A stretch of DNA of 64,000 bases from Amycolatopsis sp. MtRt-6. GTDB taxonomy: Bacteria; Actinomycetota; Actinomycetes; Mycobacteriales; Pseudonocardiaceae. Under the pieces are notes generated by a model that worked only from the letters and a program-made list of their open reading frames with translations, was not told where the DNA came from and ran no database searches. The stretch covers positions 295,264 to 359,263 of the forward strand of contig NZ_JADWPD010000005.1 in the NCBI RefSeq assembly GCF_017308975.1, given 5' to 3'. Both the position numbers and the translations under genes were made by a program. How positions within the stretch are numbered: the stretch's first letter is position 1; each line of letters starts with the position of its first letter. Positions 44,504-52,553 of this stretch are shown piece after piece.

Positions 44504-45867
44504 TACTCCTCCGTGCTCAGAAAGACGTTCTTGGTTTCGGTGAACGCCGCGGCGGCGTCCGGGCCGAGCTCGCGGCCGAGGCCGGACTGCTTGAAGCCGC
44601 CGAACGGCGTCCAGTAGCGCACCGACGAGTGCGAGTTCACCGAGAGGTTGCCGGATTCGACGCCGCGCGCAACCCGGAACGCGCGGCCGGCGTCGCGGGT
44701 CCAGATCGACCCCGACAGGCCGTACTCGGTCGCGTTGGCCATCCGGATCGCGTCGGCCTCCCCGGCGAACGGCACGACGGCGACGACCGGGCCGAACACC
44801 TCCTCCGCCGCGAGCGGGTGGCGCAGGTCGGGCGGCGTGACGACGGTCGGCGGGAACCAGAAGCCGCGGCCCGCGGGCGCGGTACCGCGAAACGCGACCG
44901 GCGCGTCGTCCGGCACGTAGGAGGCGACCTTGTCCCGGTGCGCGGCCGAGATCAGCGGGCCCATCTCGGTCTTCTCGTCGCCGGGGTCGCCGACGACGAC
45001 GCCGTGCACCGCGGGTTCGAGCAGCTCCATGAACCGGTCGTAGGCGCTCGCCTGCACCAGGATCAGCGACCGCGCGCAGCAGTCCTGACCGGCGTTGTCG
45101 AAGACGCCGTAGGGCGCGGTCGCCGCGGCCTTCTCCAGGTCGGAGTCGGCGAAGACGATGTTGGCGTTCTTGCCGCCGAGCTCCAGCGTCACGCGCTTCA
45201 CCTGCGCCGCGCAGCCGGCCATGATCTGCTTGCCGACCTCGGTCGAGCCGGTGAACACGACCTTCCGCACGGCCGGGTGGTCGACGAACCGCTGCCCGAC
45301 CACGGACCCCTTGCCGGGCAGCACCTGGAAGACGTCGTCGGGGATGCCCGCCTCGCGCGCCAGCTCGGCCAGCCGGAGGGCCGTCAACGGCGTCAGCTCG
45401 GCGGGCTTGAGGACGACGGTGTTGCCGGCGGCGAGCGCGGGCGCGAACCCCCAGCCGGCGATCGGCATCGGGAAGTTCCACGGCACGATCACGCCGACCA
45501 CGCCCAGGGGCTCCTGGAAGGTGACGTTGATGCCGCCCGGCACCGGGATCTGCTTGCCGATCAGGCGTTCCGGCGCGGCGGAGTAGTAGTTGAGGACGTC
45601 CCGGACGTTGCCCGCCTCCCAGCGGGCGTTGCCGATGGTGTGCCCGGAGTTCTCGACCTCCAGCCGGGCGAGGTGCTCGATGTCGGCCTCGACGGCGTCG
45701 GCGAAGCGGCGCAGCAGCCGCGCGCGGTCGCCGGGGGTGACGTCGCGCCAGGCCGGGAACGCCGCCTGGGCACGGGCGATCGCCGCGTCGGTCTCCTCGG
45801 CGCTGGTCAGCTCTACCGTCCGCACCACCTCCTCGGTGGCCGGGTTGAGGACGTCGAAGGTGGTCAT
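44503..45867 (-). CDS. Aldehyde dehydrogenase (gamma-glutamyl-aminoaldehyde type)
   Basis: 454 residues. The NAD-binding/acid motif is VTLELGGKNANIVF, and the catalytic cysteine is in NAGQDCCARS. VPWNFPMPIAGWGFAPAL and FTGSTEVGKQIM are typical. PuuC-like members oxidise gamma-glutamyl-gamma-aminobutyraldehyde or similar aldehydes. It sits directly after the PuuD-like gene without a gap. The substrate is inferred from that neighbour and from the GS-like ligase. Confidence 0.9.
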   Translation of the reverse strand: MTTFDVLNPATEEVVRTVELTSAEETDAAIARAQAAFPAWRDVTPGDRARLLRRFADAVEADIEHLARLEVENSGHTIGNARWEAGNVRDVLNYYSAAPERLIGKQIPVPGGINVTFQEPLGVVGVIVPWNFPMPIAGWGFAPALAAGNTVVLKPAELTPLTALRLAELAREAGIPDDVFQVLPGKGSVVGQRFVDHPAVRKVVFTGSTEVGKQIMAGCAAQVKRVTLELGGKNANIVFADSDLEKAAATAPYGVFDNAGQDCCARSLILVQASAYDRFMELLEPAVHGVVVGDPGDEKTEMGPLISAAHRDKVASYVPDDAPVAFRGTAPAGRGFWFPPTVVTPPDLRHPLAAEEVFGPVVAVVPFAGEADAIRMANATEYGLSGSIWTRDAGRAFRVARGVESGNLSVNSHSSVRYWTPFGGFKQSGLGRELGPDAAAAFTETKNVFLSTEE

Positions 45868-46578
45868 CTACTTCTCCTTGCTCGCGTCGACGAGAGCCTG
45901 GAACAGCCGGACGTCGTCGGTGTCCTGCTCGGGGTGCCACTGGACGCCCAGGGTGAACTCACCGGGTAGTTCAGCGGCCTCGATCGTGCCGTCGGCGGCC
46001 CGGCCGACCGGTTCCAGGCCGGCGCCGAGCCGGTCGATCGCCTGGTGGTGGTAGCAGAGGGTCTTGGTTTCGGGCCCGAGGATCGCGGCCGCCCGGCTGC
46101 CTTCGGCGAGCGTGACGGTCCCCCGGCCGAAGGTCGCCGGTGCCGGCTGGTGTTCCGTGGTGCCGCTCTCGGGCAGGTGCTGGGTCAGGGTGCCGCCGAG
46201 CGCGACGCTCATCACCTGCAGGCCGCGGCACACGCCGAGCACCGGCTTGCCCGCCCTGCGCGCGGCCGCGAACAGGCCGAACTCGAAGGCGTCCCGCTCC
46301 GGCCGGGTGTAGGTGGCCGGGTGCGGCTCGGCGCCGTAGCGCCCGGGCTCGACGTCGGCGCCACCGGTGAGCACCAGGCCGTCCACAGTGGACACAAGCT
46401 TGTCGTACGCGTCGGAGACCGGCGGGAGCAGCACCGGGATGCCGCCGGCCGCGACGACGCAGTCGACGTAGACCCGGTGCAGCAGCACGGCTTCGGTGTC
46501 CCAGACCAGGAACTTCGCGGGTTCGAGGTAGCTGGTGAGGCCGATGACGGGCCGGTCGTCAGAGCCGTTCGAAGCCAC
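45868..46578 (-). CDS. Gamma-glutamyl-gamma-aminobutyrate hydrolase family (PuuD-like)
   Basis: 236 residues, class I glutamine amidotransferase fold. The nucleophilic Cys is in LGVCRGLQVMSVA, the His in GVQWHPEQD, and VLTGGADVEPGRYG is typical of PuuD. It releases glutamate from gamma-glutamyl conjugates at the end of the gamma-glutamylation pathway. It starts with GTG and overlaps the GS-like gene by 20 bases. Confidence 0.9.
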   Translation of the reverse strand: MASNGSDDRPVIGLTSYLEPAKFLVWDTEAVLLHRVYVDCVVAAGGIPVLLPPVSDAYDKLVSTVDGLVLTGGADVEPGRYGAEPHPATYTRPERDAFEFGLFAAARRAGKPVLGVCRGLQVMSVALGGTLTQHLPESGTTEHQPAPATFGRGTVTLAEGSRAAAILGPETKTLCYHHQAIDRLGAGLEPVGRAADGTIEAAELPGEFTLGVQWHPEQDTDDVRLFQALVDASKEK

Positions 46579-47923
46579 GGATCAGCTCCCAGTCGGTGAC
46601 GGCGGCGTTGTAGGCGTCGACCTCGATCTTCGCCGCGTTCAGGTAGTGGTCGACGACGTCGTCGCCGAACGCCCCGCGCGCCAGGTCGCTGCCGGCCAGG
46701 GCCGCGGCGGCCTCGGGCAGCGTCGTCGGCACGGTGCCGCGATCGGAGTTGTAGGCGTTGCCGGCGAACGGCTCTTCCAGCTCCAGCTCGTTTTCGATGC
46801 CGTGCAGCCCGGCGGCGATGAGCGCGGCGACGGCGAGGTACGGGTTGACGTCGCCGCCCGGCACCCGGTTTTCGACGCGCAGGGACTCGCCGTGGCCGAC
46901 GACGCGCAGCGCGCAGGTGCGGTTGTCGGTGCCCCAGGCGATGGCGGTCGGCGCGAAGCTGCCCGGCACGAACCGCTTGTAGGAGTTGATGTTCGGCGCG
47001 AAGAAGTACGTCAGCTCGTGCAGCCCGGCGAGCTGGCCGGCGAGGAAGTGCTCCATCAGCTTCGAGAAGCCGTGCTCGCCGTCACCGGCCAGGACGGCCC
47101 GGCCCTCGGTGGAGCGCAGGCTGATGTGGATGTGGCAGGAGTTGCCCTCGCGCTCGTTGTACTTCGCCATGAAGGTGAGGCTCTTGCCCTCCTGCGCGGC
47201 GATCTCCTTGGCGCCGTTCTTGTAGACGCTGTGGTTGTCGCAGGTGGCGAGCGCGTCGGTGTAGCGGAAGGCGATCTCCTGCTGGCCGGGGTTGCACTCG
47301 CCCTTGGCGGACTCGGGGTAGAGCCCGGCGCCGGCCATGTCGTTGCGGATGCGGCGCAGCAGCGGCTCCAGCCGCGCGGTGCCGAGCATCGAGTAGTCGA
47401 CGTTGTACTGGTTGGCGGGCTTGAGACCGTGGTAGCGCTTGTCCCAGGCGGTCTCGTAGGTGTCGTCGAAGACGATGAACTCGAGCTCGGTGCCGACGAA
47501 GGCGGCGAGCCCGCGTTCGGCGAGCCGGTCGAGCTGGCGGCGCAGGATCTGCCGCGGCGAGACGGCGACCGGGCCGCCCTGCACGCGCTCGACGTCGGCG
47601 AGAACGAGCGCGGTGCCCTCGTGCCACGGGATCTCTCGCAGCGTCTCGAGGTCGGGGCGGAGCACGAAGTCGCCGTAGCCGCTGTCCCAGGAGGAGAGCG
47701 CGTAGCCGTCGACGGTGTTCATGTCGACATCGACGGCGAGCAGGTAGTTGCAGGCCTCGGTGGCGTGGCCGACGACCTCGTCCAGGAAGTACTCGGCCGA
47801 GCAACGCTTGCCCTGGAGCCTGCCCTGCATGTCGGTGAGCGCGACGAGCACGGTGTCGATCGTGCCCGCGTCCACGCGCGCCCGGAGTTCGTCGAGCGTG
47901 AGCATGCCTCGCCTGCGTGCCAT
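46559..47923 (-). CDS. Glutamine synthetase family protein, probable gamma-glutamylpolyamine synthetase (GlnA4/PuuA-like)
   Basis: About 454 residues. The GS catalytic core has NSCHIHISLR (His ligand region), GECNPGQQEIAFRY (Glu ligands) and NRTCALRVVGHGESLRVENRVPGG (substrate Arg). The adenylylation tyrosine region of true GlnA and the glutamate-biosynthetic context are lacking, and the neighbours are PuuD and an aldehyde dehydrogenase, so it probably ligates glutamate to an amine such as putrescine or ethanolamine. The ATG at 47923 is taken; another at 47905 has an AGGCGAGG site. Two AAGG/CCTT inverted repeats precede it. Confidence 0.88.
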   Translation of the reverse strand: MARRRGMLTLDELRARVDAGTIDTVLVALTDMQGRLQGKRCSAEYFLDEVVGHATEACNYLLAVDVDMNTVDGYALSSWDSGYGDFVLRPDLETLREIPWHEGTALVLADVERVQGGPVAVSPRQILRRQLDRLAERGLAAFVGTELEFIVFDDTYETAWDKRYHGLKPANQYNVDYSMLGTARLEPLLRRIRNDMAGAGLYPESAKGECNPGQQEIAFRYTDALATCDNHSVYKNGAKEIAAQEGKSLTFMAKYNEREGNSCHIHISLRSTEGRAVLAGDGEHGFSKLMEHFLAGQLAGLHELTYFFAPNINSYKRFVPGSFAPTAIAWGTDNRTCALRVVGHGESLRVENRVPGGDVNPYLAVAALIAAGLHGIENELELEEPFAGNAYNSDRGTVPTTLPEAAAALAGSDLARGAFGDDVVDHYLNAAKIEVDAYNAAVTDWELIRGFERL

Positions 47924-48135
47924 CCGTCGCCCCAAAGGTTTGGTATGAATCCTTTGCCGGTCCTTCCTACCCGGTCACCCGGGCGCGGTCAACCCGAGAT
48001 AAGGTATCTTTTTGGACCTTTGCGGCAGTGGCCGGATTGTCCCGCTTGCCCGGCTGAGAAGAGTCTGTGAATTCGCCCGTCCGGGAGGAAAACCGGGGTC
48101 CCCGCACGTTGAACGGGACAAGAGAGGTGAGATCG

Positions 48136-48660
48136 ATGACCACAGCATTCACGCAAAGCACGTTCGGCGAGCAGCAGCAGGCCCGGCCCCAGCTGCCGAC
48201 CCTGCCCACCGGCTGGCCGATCGGTTCGTACGAGTCCTACGAGCAGGCACAGCGGGCGGTCGACCACCTCGCGGGCGCGGACTTCCCCGTCACCGACGTC
48301 ACGATCGTGGGCGTGGAACCGATGCTCGTCGAGCGGGTCGCGGGCAAGATGTCGTGGGGCAAGGTCCTCGGCAGCGCGGCGACGTCCGGCGCGCTGTTCG
48401 GCCTGTTCCTCGGCCTGATGCTCAGCCTGCTGAACCCCGGCGCCGGGTTGGTCCCGATCGTGATCGGCCTCGTCGCCGGTCTCGGGTTCAACCTGCTCTT
48501 CGGCGCGCTGGGCTACGCGGTGAACCGCAACAAGCGCGGGTTCATCTCGCAGAGCCAGCTGGTGGCCCGCCGCTACGACGTCCTGTCCCAGCCGCGCAAC
48601 GCCGAGAAGGGCCGCGCACTGCTGGCGGACCTCGCGGCGCGCAGCGCGTTCGGCCACTGA
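48136..48660 (+). CDS. General stress protein 17M-like membrane protein (YflT family)
   Basis: 174 residues. Residues ~28-75 (IGSYESYEQAQRAVDHLAGADFPVTDVTIVG) are the YflT-like alpha/beta domain, followed by two hydrophobic helices (~85-110 and 115-140: ALFGLFLGLMLSLLNPG, then LVPIVIGLVAGLGFNLLFGALG). Similar proteins are frequent in actinobacteria and linked loosely to general stress. GAGAGGTGAG precedes the ATG. It is monocistronic, ending in a strong hairpin. Confidence 0.82.
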   Translation: MTTAFTQSTFGEQQQARPQLPTLPTGWPIGSYESYEQAQRAVDHLAGADFPVTDVTIVGVEPMLVERVAGKMSWGKVLGSAATSGALFGLFLGLMLSLLNPGAGLVPIVIGLVAGLGFNLLFGALGYAVNRNKRGFISQSQLVARRYDVLSQPRNAEKGRALLADLAARSAFGH

Positions 48661-48673
48661 CGCATCGGAAAGT

Positions 48674-48706
48674 GCGAAGGCCGCCTCCCCGGGAGGCGGC
48701 CTTCGC
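48674..48706. terminator. Strong bidirectional terminator
   Basis: A 33-nt nearly perfect palindrome (GCGAAGGCCGCCTCC arm repeated in inverse) located 13 bp after the stress-protein stop, between it and the convergent alpha/beta hydrolase gene. Confidence 0.85.
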
Positions 48707-48780
48707 CGTGCCTGGGACAACTCCGCCGGCCACCCCGGAAACTGTCGGTGCCCGCCGGTAGCGTGGAAAACGGGGGCTGC

Positions 48781-49725
48781 TCAGCTGCCCGAAGACACCA
48801 CGGGAGCGTCGCCGGCGGGGTCCGGCGCGCCGTCCGGGCGGCCCGTCCGCAGGAGCTCGCCCCAGCGGGCCCGGTCGTACCGCGCCGGCGGGGTCGTCGC
48901 CAGGAACTCGCGCAGGATCCGCGCGAACCGCTCCGGATCCGACCGGTGCGGGAAGTGGCCCGCGCCCTCGAACAGCACCAGCCTGCTGCCCGGCATCGCC
49001 CGGTGCGCCCGCAGCGCGTGGCCGCTCGGCACCACGCTGTCCTCCGTGCCCCACACCAGCAGCGTCGGGATGCCCTCGGTCAGGTAGCACCGGTCCAGCA
49101 TGTTGACCACCTGCCCGCGCCAGTCGACGACCGAGCGCAGCGTCCGCAGGAACGCCGAGCGCGTGCCCGGCTCGACCAGGCGGAGGTAGCGGGTGACCAC
49201 GTAGTCGAGGTCGTCGGAGATCCGCAGCAGCCCGGCCAGCCCGCGCAGCACCGGCAACGCCGGCCCCGCGCCCAGCAGCGGCAGCAGCAGCCCCGCGCCC
49301 GGCGCCGCGGCCAGCCGCAGCAACGGGTGGACGCTCGCGCCGACCCCGCCCGAACCCACCAGGACCAGGCGTTCACAGCGTTCCGGGAACTGGTAGGCGA
49401 ACTGCATCGCGACGCCGCCGCCGAGCGAGTGCCCGACCACCGTCACCCGGTCGACGTCGAGGGTGGTCAGCAGGTCGCGCATGCCGCACGCGTAGGCGGC
49501 GACCGAATAGTCCGCGCGCGGTTTCGCCGAAAAGCCGTGGCCGAGCAGGTCGGGCGCGATGACCGTGAAGTCGTCCGCCAGCGACGTCAGCAGCTCCAGC
49601 CACGTCGACGAGTCGTCGCCGATGCCGTGCAGGAACAGCAGTACGGGCCCGCTCCCGGCCATCCGGTAGGCACGCTCGTACCCGTGGACCACCCGGGTCC
49701 GCGGTTCGAAGGCTTCCGGAAGCAC
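48781..49725 (-). CDS. Alpha/beta hydrolase
   Basis: 314 residues. The oxyanion motif FLHGIGDDSSTW, nucleophile elbow VVGHSLGGGVA, acid in VWGTEDSVVP and catalytic His in GAGHFPHRSDP define a complete serine hydrolase. A helical cap of ~70 residues (about 155-225) lies between core strands. There is no signal peptide. Related proteins include epoxide hydrolases, haloperoxidase-like esterases and lipid hydrolases; the substrate is not assignable. It starts with GTG. Confidence 0.9.
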   Translation of the reverse strand: MLPEAFEPRTRVVHGYERAYRMAGSGPVLLFLHGIGDDSSTWLELLTSLADDFTVIAPDLLGHGFSAKPRADYSVAAYACGMRDLLTTLDVDRVTVVGHSLGGGVAMQFAYQFPERCERLVLVGSGGVGASVHPLLRLAAAPGAGLLLPLLGAGPALPVLRGLAGLLRISDDLDYVVTRYLRLVEPGTRSAFLRTLRSVVDWRGQVVNMLDRCYLTEGIPTLLVWGTEDSVVPSGHALRAHRAMPGSRLVLFEGAGHFPHRSDPERFARILREFLATTPPARYDRARWGELLRTGRPDGAPDPAGDAPVVSSGS

Positions 49726-49782
49726 CCGCCCAGCTCAGCACGCCCGCGTTGGCGGGACGTTTCCGGCGCGTTCGGATCGGGT

Positions 49783-49821
49783 GAACGCCAGGAGCGGCCC
49801 CGACCTCCGCTCCTGGCGTTC
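49783..49821 (-). terminator. Terminator after HAAS/PadR operon
   Basis: A perfect 15-bp stem (49783-49797 with 49807-49821) around a 9-nt loop, just beyond the stop of the HAAS-domain gene. Confidence 0.85.
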
Positions 49822-49828
49822 GTTCCCC

Positions 49829-51064
49829 CTACCTCGTCGGCGTCGTTGTCGGCGACGCCGGCGGCGTGGTGGTGGTCGCGGGCGGCGTGGTGGTGGTCGC
49901 GGGCGGCACCGTCACCTTCGGGATCGCCGCGCTGAACGGCACGCCCGCCAGCTCGCGGCAGGCGCCGCGGTAGCCGTTGTAGCCGTTGTAGTTGCCCTGG
50001 TCGTCGGTGACGCCCTGTTCGATCTTCGGCCGCGGGAACCGGTTGTCCTCGCCGATCTTCTGCTTGCTGCCGCTCGCGCGCTCGCAGCCGTAGCGGGTCA
50101 GCGTGAGCGGCCTGCCCTCTTCGTCGTAGAGGTAGACCTCGGTGAGCGGCTTGCCCTCGGCGTCGAAGGCGTAGACGTTCTCGATCTCGCGGCTGCCGTA
50201 CATCAGCTGGTCGTTGCCGTAGCTGTCGGACGACGACGGGTAGTACGACGACGGGCCCGAGTAGGAGGACCCGCGGGCGAGCAGGTCGAACGCGGCGCCG
50301 AAGCCGCCGAGCGCGCCGCCGATGACGAACGCCGAAATCGGCACGGCCACCCACAGCAGCCGCCGGTCGGAGCGCACCCGCGGGCCCGCCCACAGGGCCG
50401 CGACGGCCGCGAGGATCAGGAACGGCAGCAGCAGCACCGCACTCCGGTGCCGCAGCATGAACAGCAGCCCGAACGCGATCAGCGCGACGGCGCACAGCAC
50501 CCACCACGCCGGCTTGAGCGAACCGAGGTAGCGCAGGAACTTGCCGGTGTCCTCCTGCTCGCGCCCCTTGGCCATCGTGGCGCGCAGCCACCGCACCTCC
50601 GGCAGGGCCAGCACCGGCTCGACCCCATCGCGCAGCAGCAGCACGACGCTGGCGAGGAACACCGGCGCGAACAGCAGCAGGCCCAGGAAGACGTCGGGGT
50701 TGACGCTGACGGCGGCACCGAAGGCGAGCAGCGCGACCCCCAGCGCGCAGAACACCAGGCCCCACAGGGCGATCCGCGGCTTCACCAGGCTGGGCGCGGC
50801 GGTGGTGGCGAGCACCTGCGTGGCGCCCTCCCCCGGCGCCGGGTACCCACCGGACGCGCGCAGCTCGGCGGCGTAGCTCTCCGGCGAGCCGAGCCGTTCG
50901 ATGAGGGCCTCGACGCGGGCGCCCTCCCCCAGCTCGGCTTCGAGCTCCGCCAGGTGCGGGCGGACGTCCTCGAGGATTTCTTCGATCTCGCTCGCGGGCA
51001 GGTCGGCGAGCGCGGTCCGGACCCGCGCCAGATACACCCGCACGGCGGTCGGCTTCTCGCTCAT
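49829..51064 (-). CDS. HAAS-domain multi-pass membrane protein, PadR partner
   Basis: 411 residues. The N-terminal ~65 residues (YLARVRTALADLPASEIEEI, then VEALIERLGSPESYAAELRA) form the HAAS signalling domain that accompanies PadR regulators. It is followed by six or seven membrane helices (~100-280) and an extracytoplasmic tail rich in Ser/Tyr (GSSYSGPSSYYPSSSDSYGND) with a folded segment containing two cysteines and a Thr/Pro-rich end (PPATTTTPPATTTTPPASP). The ATG overlaps the padR stop (ATGA). It is probably a membrane sensor or target of PadR. Confidence 0.78.
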   Translation of the reverse strand: MSEKPTAVRVYLARVRTALADLPASEIEEILEDVRPHLAELEAELGEGARVEALIERLGSPESYAAELRASGGYPAPGEGATQVLATTAAPSLVKPRIALWGLVFCALGVALLAFGAAVSVNPDVFLGLLLFAPVFLASVVLLLRDGVEPVLALPEVRWLRATMAKGREQEDTGKFLRYLGSLKPAWWVLCAVALIAFGLLFMLRHRSAVLLLPFLILAAVAALWAGPRVRSDRRLLWVAVPISAFVIGGALGGFGAAFDLLARGSSYSGPSSYYPSSSDSYGNDQLMYGSREIENVYAFDAEGKPLTEVYLYDEEGRPLTLTRYGCERASGSKQKIGEDNRFPRPKIEQGVTDDQGNYNGYNGYRGACRELAGVPFSAAIPKVTVPPATTTTPPATTTTPPASPTTTPTR

Positions 51065-51384
51065 GCTGCCTCTCCCAAAAGCACGTTCATCGTCGATGCG
51101 AAGCTCTGCCACGTCTTGCCCGACTCCGCCAGCCGGACCCGGCCCGGCTCGTTCAGGCTGTAGTACTTGCGGTGGGGCCCCTCTTCGCTGGGCACCACGT
51201 ACGAGGTCAGCAGGCCGGCCTTGTAGAGCCTGCGGAGCGTTCCGTACACCGACGCGTCCCCCACCTCGCCCAGGCCCGCGGCCCGAAGTCTTCTCAGGAC
51301 GTCGTACCCGTAGCCGTCTTCTTCGCGGAGCACCGCGAGGACGGCGAGGTCGAGCACGCCCTTGAGCAGCTGACTGATCTCCAC
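51061..51384 (-). CDS. PadR family transcriptional regulator
   Basis: 107 residues. The winged helix reads LLKGVLDLAVLAVLREEDGYGYDVLRRLR, with the wing VVPSEEGPHRKYYSLNEPGR. It has the short PadR-s2 form without a long C-terminal helix. The GTG start follows GGAGGG. Its stop overlaps the start of the HAAS-domain membrane protein gene, a widespread pairing in which PadR represses the pair. Confidence 0.88.
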   Translation of the reverse strand: MEISQLLKGVLDLAVLAVLREEDGYGYDVLRRLRAAGLGEVGDASVYGTLRRLYKAGLLTSYVVPSEEGPHRKYYSLNEPGRVRLAESGKTWQSFASTMNVLLGEAA

Positions 51385-51508
51385 TGCACCCTCCAGTCTT
51401 ACGCTTGGAAAGGTACCACGCATTACACAGTAGTGCGCACGGCGGAGGGCCATCGGAGTGTCGGGGCGTTCGGGCATGCTTCTGGCAAGACCTCGTGAGG
51501 AGTGATCG

Positions 51509-52411
51509 ATGGACCTGGTCAAAACCGACTTCCAGCTGCTCGACGAGCGGTTCGCCCGCGTCAACGGCGACGAGTGGACGCAGCGCCTGCACACCGGTTG
51601 CCGCTGGACGGAAGGGCCCGCCTACTTCCCGGCCGGCCGCTACCTGGTGTTCAGCGACATCCCGAACGACCGCACGCTGCGCTGGGACGAGACGACCGGG
51701 CAGGTCGGCGTCTTCCGGCAGCCGTCGAACTACGCGAACGGCCACACCGTGGACCGCCGGGGGCGGCTCGTCAGCTGCGAACAGGGGCTCCGGCGGGTGA
51801 CGCGCACCGAGCACGACGGGTCGGTCACCGTGCTGGCGTCGGAGTACCAGGGGAAGCGGCTGAACAGCCCGAACGACGTCGTCGAGCACTCGGACGGGTC
51901 GATCTGGTTCACCGACCCGAGCTACGGCATCGACAGCGACTACGAGGGCTACCGCGCGGAGAGCGAGATCGGCGCGTGCCACGTGTACCGCGCGGCACCG
52001 GACGGCTCGGTGACGATCGTCGCCGACGACTTCTGCCGGCCGAACGGCCTGGCTTTCTCGGCGGACGAATCGCGGCTGTACATCGCCGACACGCGTCAGG
52101 ACCCGAGCCACATCCGGGTGTTCGAGGTCGCTCCGGACGGCAGGTTGACGGGCGGCGAGATCTTCGCGACGAGCGACAGCGGCGGCTTCGACGGCGTCCG
52201 CGTGGACAGCGAAGGCCACGTGTGGGCCGCGGCCCACGACGGCCTGCACTGCTTCGCGGCGGACGGAACGCGCATCGGCAAGCTGCGGATCCCGGAGATC
52301 TGCTCGAACTTCACCTTCGGCGGCGCGCGGGGCAACGAGCTGTTCATCACGGCTTCCAGCTCGTTGTACACGCTGAGGGTGACGGTGAGCGGGGCCCGCT
52401 ACCCGCGCTGA
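51509..52411 (+). CDS. SMP-30/gluconolactonase family protein
   Basis: 300 residues, six-bladed beta propeller. The metal ligands are visible as Glu in WTEGPAYFPAG, Asn in NSPNDVVEHSDG, Asn in CRPNGLAFSADESRLYIADT and Asp in FDGVRVDSEGHVW. Such enzymes hydrolyse sugar lactones or related esters with Ca2+ or Zn2+. GAGGAGTGATCG precedes the ATG. It is a monocistronic gene followed by a 30-bp tandem repeat. A relation to the lactone steps of sugar oxidation elsewhere in the genome is possible. Confidence 0.9.
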   Translation: MDLVKTDFQLLDERFARVNGDEWTQRLHTGCRWTEGPAYFPAGRYLVFSDIPNDRTLRWDETTGQVGVFRQPSNYANGHTVDRRGRLVSCEQGLRRVTRTEHDGSVTVLASEYQGKRLNSPNDVVEHSDGSIWFTDPSYGIDSDYEGYRAESEIGACHVYRAAPDGSVTIVADDFCRPNGLAFSADESRLYIADTRQDPSHIRVFEVAPDGRLTGGEIFATSDSGGFDGVRVDSEGHVWAAAHDGLHCFAADGTRIGKLRIPEICSNFTFGGARGNELFITASSSLYTLRVTVSGARYPR

Positions 52412-52430
52412 GCGGAGCTGCTGATGCGCC

Positions 52431-52540
52431 CCAATGTGGCCTTCGGTGCGCTCAACGCACCCAATGTGGCCTTCGGTGCGTCCAACGCACCCAATGTGGC
52501 CTTCGGTGCGTCCAACGCACCCAATGTGGCCCTCGGTGCG
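52431..52540. repeat. 30-bp tandem repeat, 3.7 copies
   Basis: Units at 52431, 52461, 52491 and a partial at 52521 repeat CCAATGTGGCCTTCGGTGCG plus TCCAACGCAC with only one or two changes. Each unit carries GGTGCG and CGCACC, able to form a small hairpin. It lies between the SMP-30 gene and the convergent MAB_1171c-like gene, where it may act in termination. Confidence 0.92.
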
Positions 52541-52553
52541 TGGGCGGGCCGGG

